Below, in pieces: positions 56,811 to 64,000 of a stretch of 64,000 bases of DNA. The notes below the pieces were generated by a model. That model was not told the DNA's origin and ran no database searches. It was given only the letters and a program-made list of their open reading frames with translations. Every line of letters begins with the position of its first letter. Position 1 is the first letter of the stretch. The translations under genes and the position numbers were made by a program. Location of the stretch: IMG/VR virus record IMGVR_UViG_3300021142_000008, positions 1 through 64,000 of that record. The stretch is one strand, 5' to 3'. Source of the DNA: a virus.

Positions 56811-57386
56811 ATGGATAATGTAACATTAATATGCAACAATTGTAATATAGAAAAAGCTATAAAAGAGTTTCGTAAAGATCAATATAACAATACTGGTTAT
56901 ACAACTAGTTGTAACCAGTGTAATGCAGTAAAACAAAGAAAGTATAGAAAGGATAATCAAGTCTCTTATAATAGTAAAGCTTTAGACTACTATCACAAAA
57001 ATAAAGATAGAATAAATGCTATGCGTAGACTAAGAAAAAATGGTGTTTCGACTACTACTTTTCACAAGATAAAAGATCTTAACTCTTATTATCATCGCAA
57101 TGGATGGAAGAAAAACAAAGAAAAAATATGGAAAGAACGAGGAATTCTTGATATGACATATGATCGCTATGAAGAAATGCTTTGTCAACAAAATAACTGT
57201 TGTAAAATCTGTGATAAATCTACTGAAATAGTAGGTACTCTTCACGTTGATCATTGTCATAGTACAGGTAAAGTCAGAGGTCTCTTATGTAACAACTGTA
57301 ATAATGGTATAGGTAAACTAGCAGATTCTATACTACTTCTTCAAAAAGCTATAAACTACTTACAAGATGCAAACACAACAATCTAA
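56811..57386 (+). CDS. Endonuclease VII-like HNH endonuclease
   Basis: 191 aa. N-terminal zinc ribbon (CNNCNIEKAIKEFR; CNQC), then the endonuclease VII core: CCKICDKSTE, LHVDHCHSTGKVRGLLCNNC, NGIGKLADS. Overlaps the DNA polymerase start by 20 nt. Such genes directly before polymerase genes are usually mobile endonucleases; a Holliday-junction role is the alternative. Confidence 0.85.
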   Translation: MDNVTLICNNCNIEKAIKEFRKDQYNNTGYTTSCNQCNAVKQRKYRKDNQVSYNSKALDYYHKNKDRINAMRRLRKNGVSTTTFHKIKDLNSYYHRNGWKKNKEKIWKERGILDMTYDRYEEMLCQQNNCCKICDKSTEIVGTLHVDHCHSTGKVRGLLCNNCNNGIGKLADSILLLQKAINYLQDANTTI

Positions 57387-59310
57387 GGCATGCCATTGGG
57401 TGATGGATTACGAAACACTTGTCAATTGCTTTATCGGAGTGTTCGAGCATTACAAAGACGATGACATAGCTGAAGTTTTTATCATTAACAAAGATCAAAA
57501 TGATTTTCCAAAACTATTAGCTTTCTTACAAACTTGCGCAGAGAAAGGACAGTGGCACATCAGCTTTAACGGACTAGCTTTTGACGCTCAGATATCTGAA
57601 AAGATCATCAGAGAAAGACAAATGTTATCAGGTATGACTGGAGAACAAGTGGCTACCTGGCTTTATGGCTACGCACAGGATGTAATCAACCGTAAAAACA
57701 CGAACTCGTTTGCGGAGTTCAGTCCTAAGAAACTTAAGATAAAACAGATAGATCTGTTTAAGCTTAATCACTGGGATAATAAAGCAAAGATGTCTTCTCT
57801 TAAGTGGATACAATATTCCATGGATTGGTTTAACGTTGAAGAGATGCCTCATCATCACACCACTCCGGTGACCAGTAAAGAACAACTACAAGAGATTGTT
57901 AGTTATTGTATTAATGATGTACGAAGCACTAAGAAAGTGTTGAACCTATCTAAAGAACAGATCGCTTTACGTAAGCTTCTTACAAAAGATTATGGAATAG
58001 ATCTTTACTCTGCTTCAGAGCCGCGCATATCCAAAGAGTTGTTCTTACACTTCCTGAGTAAAAAACTTGGGATGGAAAAGAATGATATCAGAGACATGCG
58101 TACTCCTCGGACACATATAGTTTTAGCTGATTGTATACTTCCTTACGTTAAGTTTACAACACCAAACTTCCAAAAGCTTCATGACTTCTTTAAGAAGACT
58201 GTTATAACATCTACCAAGGACGGGTTTAAGTATTCCGTAACCAACCGCGGTGTTAAAACAGACTATGGCTTAGGTGGAATACATGGTGCTGCAGAGATGG
58301 GCGTATATGAAGCCAAACCTGGCTGGGTAATAATGACCTCAGATGTAACAAGTTATTATCCTAATTTAGCCATACGTAATGGTTTTCATCCAGAACATAT
58401 TAATCAGAAAGCTTTTTGTGAACAATATGAGTGGTTCTTTGATGAGAGAGTGAAGATTCCTAAGAGTGATCCTAAAAACTATGTGTATAAGATCATCCTG
58501 AATTCTACATACGGGTTATCTGGTGATGAGAATAGTTTCCTATATGATCCTAAGTTCACTATGCAGATTACTGTGAATGGTCAACTACTACTAAGTATGT
58601 TGTACGAGATGCTTTTAGAAGCTATCCCGGACGCCAGACCGCTGATGCAGAACACAGATGGCTTGGAGATGATGATTCCTATGAATGATGCATCAAAGTA
58701 TATGGCGATATGTCATCAGTGGGAGCTCCTAACTAAGCTGCAGCTAGAACATGACGAGTATACAAAGATGATTATTGGTGATGTAAATAATTATATGGCT
58801 GTTAACAAGAAAGGAAAGGTTAAGTGTAAAGGTAGATTTGAGTGGGAAGATCTGGATAAGAAAGCTGTGGCTACTCTTCATAAGAATAAGTCATTCTTGA
58901 TTATCCCTAAAGCTATCCACGCATATTTTATACACGGAACAAAACCAGAAGACTTCTTAGCAGCTAACCAAAACATCTTTGATTATTGTGCTGGTGTTAA
59001 AGCCAAAGGGGACTGGTGGTATGAAGGTAGAGACTTTATCAATAACCAGGAAGTAAAACACAAGCTTAAGAAGATTGTACGATATTATGTATCTAAACAA
59101 GGTACTAAACTATTGAAGTGTCATAACGATGGAAGAGAAATGCAGGTTGAAGCGGGTAAGTGGCGTCAGGTTGTAATGAATGAGCTTGTAAACAAACCCT
59201 TCCAGGATTATAACATAGATATGAGTTATTATTTAGAGTCTATCTACAAGGAGATAAATCAGATAGAAAAGGTGAAGAGTCGAGACTGTACCCAACTATC
59301 ATTATTTTAA
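57367..59310 (+). CDS. DNA polymerase, family B
   Basis: 647 aa, compact. 3'-5' exonuclease: ExoI DYET (14-17), ExoII FNGLAFD (67-73), ExoIII YCINDVRST (180-188). Polymerase: motif A DVTSYYPN (326-333), motif B KIILNSTYG (375-383), motif C NTDG (429-432), in which Asn replaces the first Asp of the usual DTD. The phage replicase. Confidence 0.92.
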   Translation: MQTQQSKACHWVMDYETLVNCFIGVFEHYKDDDIAEVFIINKDQNDFPKLLAFLQTCAEKGQWHISFNGLAFDAQISEKIIRERQMLSGMTGEQVATWLYGYAQDVINRKNTNSFAEFSPKKLKIKQIDLFKLNHWDNKAKMSSLKWIQYSMDWFNVEEMPHHHTTPVTSKEQLQEIVSYCINDVRSTKKVLNLSKEQIALRKLLTKDYGIDLYSASEPRISKELFLHFLSKKLGMEKNDIRDMRTPRTHIVLADCILPYVKFTTPNFQKLHDFFKKTVITSTKDGFKYSVTNRGVKTDYGLGGIHGAAEMGVYEAKPGWVIMTSDVTSYYPNLAIRNGFHPEHINQKAFCEQYEWFFDERVKIPKSDPKNYVYKIILNSTYGLSGDENSFLYDPKFTMQITVNGQLLLSMLYEMLLEAIPDARPLMQNTDGLEMMIPMNDASKYMAICHQWELLTKLQLEHDEYTKMIIGDVNNYMAVNKKGKVKCKGRFEWEDLDKKAVATLHKNKSFLIIPKAIHAYFIHGTKPEDFLAANQNIFDYCAGVKAKGDWWYEGRDFINNQEVKHKLKKIVRYYVSKQGTKLLKCHNDGREMQVEAGKWRQVVMNELVNKPFQDYNIDMSYYLESIYKEINQIEKVKSRDCTQLSLF

Positions 59311-59329
59311 AAACAAAAAAACAAACAAC

Positions 59330-60142
59330 ATGCCTGTTAAGATAGAATTCACAACAGAACAACTGATGCGACAGACACCTCTTCCACAACATGGGAAGAG
59401 TTACACAGTCATATCTCACGGGGACGTTATTGATCAAACCAGATCTCAGTTAAGTGCTGCAGGGTTTAACATCACTAACGAGCTCTATAAAACCAACTTG
59501 AACGGAGAAGTTGCTCAAGGTATATACCATCTAGATTATGGGAATGATCCTGATATGACTCTTATGTTTGGTTGGAGTAACTCTTACAACAAAACTATGG
59601 CCTTCAAATGTGCTATAGGTTCACAAGTGAGAGTTTGTATGAACGGTATGGTTGCCGGTGATCTGGCTAAATATCGTAAGAAACATCGTGGATCTCAAGC
59701 ATTATCTGAGGTGATAGCAACTATCGACTATCAGATATCCCATGCTAAAGAATATTATGAACAACTTGTGAAAGACAAAGAGATGCTAAAGAAGGTTATT
59801 CTATCTCCAGTAGAGAAAGCTAACATCATCGGCCAGCTATTTGTATCACAAGAAATCTTAACTCTTTCTCAGCTGGGCGTAGTGAAACGTGAGATGGATA
59901 ACCCGAGCCATATTTATGGATCAAAAGACTCAGCTTGGGATCTTTATAACCACGTTACATTTAGCTTGAAGGATTCACATCCTATGTCCTATCTGGACGA
60001 TCATCAGAAGGTGCACAAGTTCTTTATAGATGCATATGGTGGACTAGTAACTCCTCAAGTTACAGCTCCAATCATAGTTCCAAACTACGAAACTATAAAC
60101 ATCAAAGAGCATGCTCATGATCCTGGTGTAATATTTTTATAA
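59330..60142 (+). CDS. DUF932-like protein
   Basis: 270 aa. Features of the phage/plasmid DUF932 family: HGDVIDQTRSQLSAAGF, then MTLMFGWSNSYNKTMAFKCA and GSQVRVCMNGMVAGD, later HVTFSLKDSHPMSYLDD. Role not established. Downstream of DNA polymerase with an A-rich leader. Confidence 0.75.
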   Translation: MPVKIEFTTEQLMRQTPLPQHGKSYTVISHGDVIDQTRSQLSAAGFNITNELYKTNLNGEVAQGIYHLDYGNDPDMTLMFGWSNSYNKTMAFKCAIGSQVRVCMNGMVAGDLAKYRKKHRGSQALSEVIATIDYQISHAKEYYEQLVKDKEMLKKVILSPVEKANIIGQLFVSQEILTLSQLGVVKREMDNPSHIYGSKDSAWDLYNHVTFSLKDSHPMSYLDDHQKVHKFFIDAYGGLVTPQVTAPIIVPNYETINIKEHAHDPGVIFL

Positions 60143-60147
60143 ACACA

Positions 60148-60172
60148 TGGGGACTTCGGTCCCCTTTTTATT
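60148..60172 (+). terminator. Rho-independent terminator with UUCG loop
   Basis: GGGGAC-TTCG-GTCCCC followed by TTTTTATTTTT. The UUCG tetraloop makes it very stable. Confidence 0.88.
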
Positions 60173-60175
60173 TTT

Positions 60176-60550
60176 ATGGCCGAAGAATTAAGTGAAAACA
60201 GTGTCTCTAATCTATTCGCATGTGTATTAGAACATCTTAAGTGTATAGAGTTGAGGATAGAAGCGGCTAAAGGACTCACTAGTCAAAAGCAAAAGTATGC
60301 TTTAACTAAAGCATTACAAGCTGCTAGGTCGGCTATCAATCATGTATGTGATCTTATGCCGGATACAGCATCTGTAATGGAGGTTAAGAAGCATCTTGAT
60401 AGACCAGACCTTGTTTATCTAATGCTCATCACCGAAGAGATGTTCCGTCTTCCGGGTGAGGATGTAGAATATGTCATAGAAATGACTAGAGATCATATAG
60501 AAAAGAAGTATGGTAAAATACCCGAAGTGCCAGACAACAGGGAAAACTAG
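60176..60550 (+). CDS. Hypothetical protein
   Basis: 124 aa, helical (LFACVLEHLKCIELRIEAAK; EVKKHLDRPDLVYLMLITEE). Starts right after the terminator. Overlaps the next gene by 41 nt. Unknown. Confidence 0.68.
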   Translation: MAEELSENSVSNLFACVLEHLKCIELRIEAAKGLTSQKQKYALTKALQAARSAINHVCDLMPDTASVMEVKKHLDRPDLVYLMLITEEMFRLPGEDVEYVIEMTRDHIEKKYGKIPEVPDNREN

Positions 60551-60890
60551 ATACCCTACGCCTGGTGACGCGTTAACCGCGATAACACAATTAAAATCCA
60601 CTCCTCGTTATTACGACTATATGACCGGTAAGCGGTATAATCGTAGAAAAGGAAAGGTGGAACAATGTCGCTATTATTCATGTAGAGTTTGTCATGGTTA
60701 TCATCTAACCAAATGGGACAGCTTTAGTAGTGAGAGATATAGCAAAGATTATATGGACGGAAAAAAACGTTCCCGAGGACTCGTTGTGAGGACCACGGAA
60801 AAAGTAGTGGAAGACTGGAAAAAGGATTCTCTTCCTTTTCCAAAAGATTTAGTAATAGATAAAATGAATAACAATGAGCGTATTATATAA
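60510..60890 (+). CDS. Zinc-finger-like basic protein
   Basis: 126 aa. CQTTGKTRYPTPGDALTAIT at the start and YYSCRVCHGYHLTKW in the middle supply Cys/His ligands of a small zinc site; strongly basic. An alternative start lies downstream. Overlaps ligase by 17 nt. Likely binds nucleic acid. Confidence 0.7.
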   Translation: MVKYPKCQTTGKTRYPTPGDALTAITQLKSTPRYYDYMTGKRYNRRKGKVEQCRYYSCRVCHGYHLTKWDSFSSERYSKDYMDGKKRSRGLVVRTTEKVVEDWKKDSLPFPKDLVIDKMNNNERII

Positions 60891-61941
60891 AAAAGATTCA
60901 AAGGGTAAAATAAGAGTGTTACATATCACTGTAGAAGGTGATGAACTTGTGCAAAAATCAGGATTATTAGATGGAGCTTTAGTAGAAGCTAGAAAGAAGT
61001 GTACTTCAAAGAACGTAGGAAAGATAAATGAAACCACTCCAGAGCAACAAGCTGAGTTTGAAGCGAAGAGTAAAGTGTTTGAAAAGCTAAAAGAAGACTA
61101 TTTTGAAACAGTTGATGAAGCTATGAACATTCAGGTGATACTTCCTATGTTGGCTAAAGACTATAAGCTGTTAGGTAAAAAGATTAAATGGGGAACAGAT
61201 GATGTATATGGTCAACCAAAACTAGATGGTATGCGTGCTTTAGGAACAACTGGTCCTAACGCTACACTCACCAGTAGAGATGGTGGAAACATAACTACAT
61301 GTCCACACATCATCAGCGCCTTACAACAGATCCCTGCAGGACACACTCTTGATGGAGAGCTCTACGCTCATGGAGAATCTTTCCAGGAAAACATGAGACT
61401 TATTAAAAAGAATCGTGGAGCTGATACAGAGAAGGTGAAGTTTAACATCTATGATGTTGTTAAACCTACATGGAGCTTTAAGAACAGATATGAAACAAGT
61501 ATTTTTGAGAACATCCCACACTTGGTGAAGGTTCAAACAGTATTTCTTACATCTGAAGAAGATCTTAAAAGCTATCATGGTATTAATATCGCTACAGGAT
61601 ATGAAGGAACCATGGTGAGATGGGGAGAAGAAGGATATAAGCTTAACGGAAGAAGTGAAAATCTTTTGAAATACAAAGACTTCAAAGATATATCTTTGCC
61701 AATCAAAGACATCGAACCGGCATCAGCTAGACCTACATGGGGAGTTCCAGTGTTTCATTGGCCAGGCGCTCCAAACGATGAGCTTAGAGCTGGACTTAAG
61801 TTCTCTCACAAAGATCGTGAAGAGTTTTTGGCTAACAAACAAGCTTACATTGGTAAGACAGCTGAGCTTAGATTCTTTGAATACTCAGAAACAGGTGTAC
61901 CTAGGTTCCCTGTTATGGTTGGAATAAGACTTGATAAATAA
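60874..61941 (+). CDS. ATP-dependent DNA ligase
   Basis: 355 aa. N-terminal ~80 residues are WGR-like (RVLHITVEGDELVQKSGLLD; CTSKNVGKINETTPEQQAEF). Nucleotidyltransferase domain: motif I KLDGMR (116-121, Lys carries AMP), LTSRDGG, motif III TLDGELY, YEGTMVRW, motif V LLKYK. OB-like C-terminus. Seals nicks in phage DNA. Confidence 0.9.
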   Translation: MSVLYKKDSKGKIRVLHITVEGDELVQKSGLLDGALVEARKKCTSKNVGKINETTPEQQAEFEAKSKVFEKLKEDYFETVDEAMNIQVILPMLAKDYKLLGKKIKWGTDDVYGQPKLDGMRALGTTGPNATLTSRDGGNITTCPHIISALQQIPAGHTLDGELYAHGESFQENMRLIKKNRGADTEKVKFNIYDVVKPTWSFKNRYETSIFENIPHLVKVQTVFLTSEEDLKSYHGINIATGYEGTMVRWGEEGYKLNGRSENLLKYKDFKDISLPIKDIEPASARPTWGVPVFHWPGAPNDELRAGLKFSHKDREEFLANKQAYIGKTAELRFFEYSETGVPRFPVMVGIRLDK

Positions 61942-61953
61942 AAAACATACAAC

Positions 61954-62661
61954 ATGATTATTGGATTAAACTCTTATGGAGGTGTAGGAAAAGACACTGT
62001 AGGAAAGATTATACAACATCACTTATCTAAAGATAAAGATATCTCTATAGAAGAGATTCTAAAAAATCCTTTAGATCATAATTGGTGGTTAGAAGAACAA
62101 TCTGGATGGGAGATAAAGAAGTTTGCTGGAAAGCTAAAACAAATAGCTTCTATTCTTACAGGAATACCCGAACATATGTTTGAGGATCAGGACTTTAAGA
62201 AGACAAACCTTCCTAGTCAATGGGATAAGGTGATGTTAGAGAAAAGATTCTTTCCTAAAGAAACACTTCATGTAGAAGACATCCGACCCATGACAGTGAG
62301 ACAGTTTCTGCAGGAACTGGGAACTGATGCTATGAGAATGGGGTTACATGATAACGTATGGGTAAACGCACTCATGGCGGATTATCATTGTGTCCCAGCG
62401 GATTTAGCTCCAAATGGTTGGGATTGTCCAAACTGGATTATCACTGATACTAGGTTTCCTAATGAAGCTGAAGCTATAGAATCTAAGGGTGGAATTATTA
62501 TTCGTATAGATCGTCCTGGTGTTAAACCAATCAATAATCATCCAAGTGAAGTGGGACTGGACAATTGGAACTTTAAGTACAAGATACTTAATGGATCCGA
62601 TCTCACCAGTCTCGCCTTCACTGTGGAGAATATTTTAAAACAAGAAGGATTATGGCCTTAA
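61954..62661 (+). CDS. Deoxynucleoside monophosphate kinase
   Basis: 235 aa. P-loop GLNSYGGVGKDTVGK (4-18), later RPMTVRQFLQELGTDAMRMG and WIITDTRFPNEAEAI, the characteristic sequence of T4 gene 1-type dNMP kinases. Supplies dNTP precursors. Overlaps the next gene by 10 nt. Confidence 0.87.
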   Translation: MIIGLNSYGGVGKDTVGKIIQHHLSKDKDISIEEILKNPLDHNWWLEEQSGWEIKKFAGKLKQIASILTGIPEHMFEDQDFKKTNLPSQWDKVMLEKRFFPKETLHVEDIRPMTVRQFLQELGTDAMRMGLHDNVWVNALMADYHCVPADLAPNGWDCPNWIITDTRFPNEAEAIESKGGIIIRIDRPGVKPINNHPSEVGLDNWNFKYKILNGSDLTSLAFTVENILKQEGLWP

Positions 62662-62978
62662 CAAAACACACAGCTGCTGTGAATATATATCTCAAACAAA
62701 AAGCTACATGCGATGAGATATACCTATTCATACAAACTATAAATAAAAGACTAGCTCAAGGTTTTTCAGGAGAAGACACTTCCACTGTTGATTGGTCAGT
62801 TTTAGGAAGTAATCCAGATGGATTAAGTCCCTTAGTTATTTCTCATATACATAAACGTGAAAAGTTTAGCGCTGTAAAACAGCATAAGGATGAGACAGGT
62901 CTTGGTTTAAGAGAAGCTAAAGACTGTGTAGAAAGATATTGTGAAATAAATAAACTAGGTGAAACATGGGCGGGATAG
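62652..62978 (+). CDS. Small protein with ribosomal L7/L12 C-terminal-like fold
   Basis: 108 aa. The C-terminal AVKQHKDETGLGLREAKDCV closely follows the L7/L12 C-terminal signature TGLGLKEAK. N-terminal half unrelated. L7/L12-like modules turn up in other small bacterial proteins; here a decoy or translation-factor-binding role is speculative. Confidence 0.68.
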   Translation: MALTKHTAAVNIYLKQKATCDEIYLFIQTINKRLAQGFSGEDTSTVDWSVLGSNPDGLSPLVISHIHKREKFSAVKQHKDETGLGLREAKDCVERYCEINKLGETWAG

Positions 62979-63235
62979 GAAAAGATTATACAAATACAAA
63001 GGTGACCATGGCTGAAGAACAGTTTTGTATGTACAAACTGGGAATGACTGGGTCAGGTATAACAGCGTTGATAGACGCTATATTTAAACTCGATACACAA
63101 CATCGAGCTAAAATAGCTTTGGGTTTTCCAGAGCTGGTTACAGTGATTAACAGGTTTAACTTCGAGAATGGATATTGGAAAGATCTTGTTAGTCGTTGGA
63201 ATGAAGAAAACCACAACCATCAACTATTTGCCTAA
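62966..63235 (+). CDS. Hypothetical protein
   Basis: 89 aa, helical (ITALIDAIFKLDTQHRAKIA). An alternative start at MAEEQFCMYKLG (63008) would remove the 13-nt overlap with the previous gene. Stop and next start share one base. Unknown. Confidence 0.62.
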   Translation: MGGIGKDYTNTKVTMAEEQFCMYKLGMTGSGITALIDAIFKLDTQHRAKIALGFPELVTVINRFNFENGYWKDLVSRWNEENHNHQLFA

Positions 63236-63510
63236 TGGGTAAGCTAGATTCTTTAAATGATGTATATAAAGACACTTGTATAAAGGTGTATGATCCCGAG
63301 GCTACTCCTAAACTTATTGCTGTTTATGAAAACTTCAATAAAGCTGGGGGTCGCCTAGGTATTACGCCTAACTTAGTACAAAAGAAGTGTGTAAGTAAAA
63401 CAACAGTTTATTCACCAAACTTAGATAAGATGGTGAGTGTGAGACTAACGCGAACTCTTCCTGAAGATGTAGAGCGTATTGAAAAAACAAGAAAATATTT
63501 AAAACTATGA
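63235..63510 (+). CDS. Hypothetical protein, possible DNA-binding
   Basis: 91 aa. AVYENFNKAGGRLGITPNLV, then KKCVSKTTVYSPNLDKMVSV: a helix followed by a basic beta hairpin. Four-base overlap (ATGA) with the next gene. Unknown. Confidence 0.65.
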   Translation: MGKLDSLNDVYKDTCIKVYDPEATPKLIAVYENFNKAGGRLGITPNLVQKKCVSKTTVYSPNLDKMVSVRLTRTLPEDVERIEKTRKYLKL

Positions 63511-63926
63511 GTAGAGTGAGCTTTGACTTTGATAAGACGCTTAGTAAAGAGCATGTCCAGAAGTATGCTAAGGAGCTGATTATGCAAGGTCATGAGGTGT
63601 GGGTTACTACATCCAGATATGATGAAGCACATATACATCTCTACAATAGAGCAGACTGGACAGAAGCTGGACAAGAAGATCTTTGGGAAGTGGTGGATAG
63701 ACTTGGTATCCCAAGGTGGCATGTTAGATTTATGAACATGGAACCTAAGTGGACCTATTTAGATAGAACACACTTTGTATGGCATCTTGATGATGATGAA
63801 GTGGAACTCTCTAATGCAAGACACCATGGATGTAGTGTACCAATGATTCAAGTACAATCTGGTGGATGGAAACAAAAGTGTGACAGATTATTAAAAAAGA
63901 AAGATGGTAGCCAAACCACTGAGTAG
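63507..63926 (+). CDS. HAD-like phosphatase
   Basis: 139 aa. Motif I FDFDKTL (5-11) with nucleophile Asp, motif II VTTSRYDE (32-39), and an acidic motif IV HLDDDEVE near residue 94. Resembles phage HAD-fold phosphatases of the nucleotidase type. Overlaps the following gene. Confidence 0.78.
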   Translation: MSRVSFDFDKTLSKEHVQKYAKELIMQGHEVWVTTSRYDEAHIHLYNRADWTEAGQEDLWEVVDRLGIPRWHVRFMNMEPKWTYLDRTHFVWHLDDDEVELSNARHHGCSVPMIQVQSGGWKQKCDRLLKKKDGSQTTE

Positions 63927-64000
63927 AGAGTTTCTTTTAAACAGAGGATATTGTTGTAACAATGGTTGCACAAACTGTCCTTATAAAACTAAAAACATGG
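63904..64000 (+). CDS. DUF5522-like cysteine protein, N-terminal part
   Basis: Partial: 32 codons before the window ends. LSREFLLNRGYCCNNGCTNC followed by PY matches the short cysteine-rich DUF5522 signature (RGYCCGNGCKNCPY). Starts inside the HAD gene by 23 nt. Function unknown. Confidence 0.65.
   Translation, partial: MVAKPLSREFLLNRGYCCNNGCTNCPYKTKNM

Noticed and set aside
1-64000. Alternative genetic code (stop reassignment), as in some crAss-like phages
   Set aside because: TAA, TAG and TGA all end genes at sensible places, no long genes are broken by in-frame TAG or TGA, and no suppressor tRNA anticodon was found.

Overview
The window reads as part of the genome of a large tailed bacteriophage, most likely a crAss-like (Crassvirales-type) phage of a Bacteroidota (flavobacterium-like) host. 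The evidence is an AT-rich, densely packed, virtually all-viral gene set; a long portal gene beside a 732-aa terminase large subunit; an HU/IHF-like protein in the same leftward block; a replication set of family B polymerase, DnaB, TOPRIM primase, ATP ligase, SF2 helicase and family 1 uracil-DNA glycosylase; gene leaders of the type AACAAAACA-ATG with no Shine-Dalgarno; and promoters with the Bacteroidota signature TTTG/TTG - 19 to 20 nt - TAnnTTTG. TAA, TAG and TGA all act as ordinary stops, so the code looks standard. No integrase, CRISPR array or rRNA was seen.

Layout. (1) 1-10522, leftward: packaging block (portal, terminase, PD-(D/E)XK nuclease, HU/IHF-like protein, small conserved proteins) with a GIY-YIG gene inserted. 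(2) 10656-11119, leftward: six tRNAs (His, Gln, Thr, Phe, Cys, Pro) with promoter and terminator, followed by a divergent control region. (3) 11995-28700, rightward: small mostly unknown proteins separated by many strongly folding non-coding stretches of 55-225 nt, plus unusual tRNA-like genes and a phage tmRNA interrupted in its T-loop by a group I intron. (4) 28710-33937, rightward: small proteins including an archaemetzincin-like protease and an HNH protein. (5) 33946-36925, rightward: an overlapping three-gene NAD/ADP-ribose module (PRPP-synthetase-like, macro domain, NAMPT-like). (6) 37056-44227, rightward: SF2 helicase, uracil-DNA glycosylase, and a MoxR AAA+/VWA pair whose MoxR gene is split inside Walker A by a group I intron carrying a GIY-YIG gene. 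(7) 44253-47775, leftward: lysis and virion-surface genes. (8) 47858-64000, rightward: replication and recombination (DnaA domain IV-like, DnaB, Sak4-like ATPase, SSB-like, primase, RecB-type nuclease, DNA polymerase B, ligase, dNMP kinase), again with homing endonucleases next to conserved genes.

How it works together. Packaging and lysis/virion blocks run leftward, early and replication genes rightward. The NAD module probably restores or reroutes NAD+ after NAD-depleting host defences. The tmRNA and tRNAs supply translation functions. The series of folded RNAs between the small early genes is the least explained part of the window and, with the macro-domain NAD operon, is what I would examine first. 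Folding and family statements come from reading the sequence by eye; no search or folding program was run.
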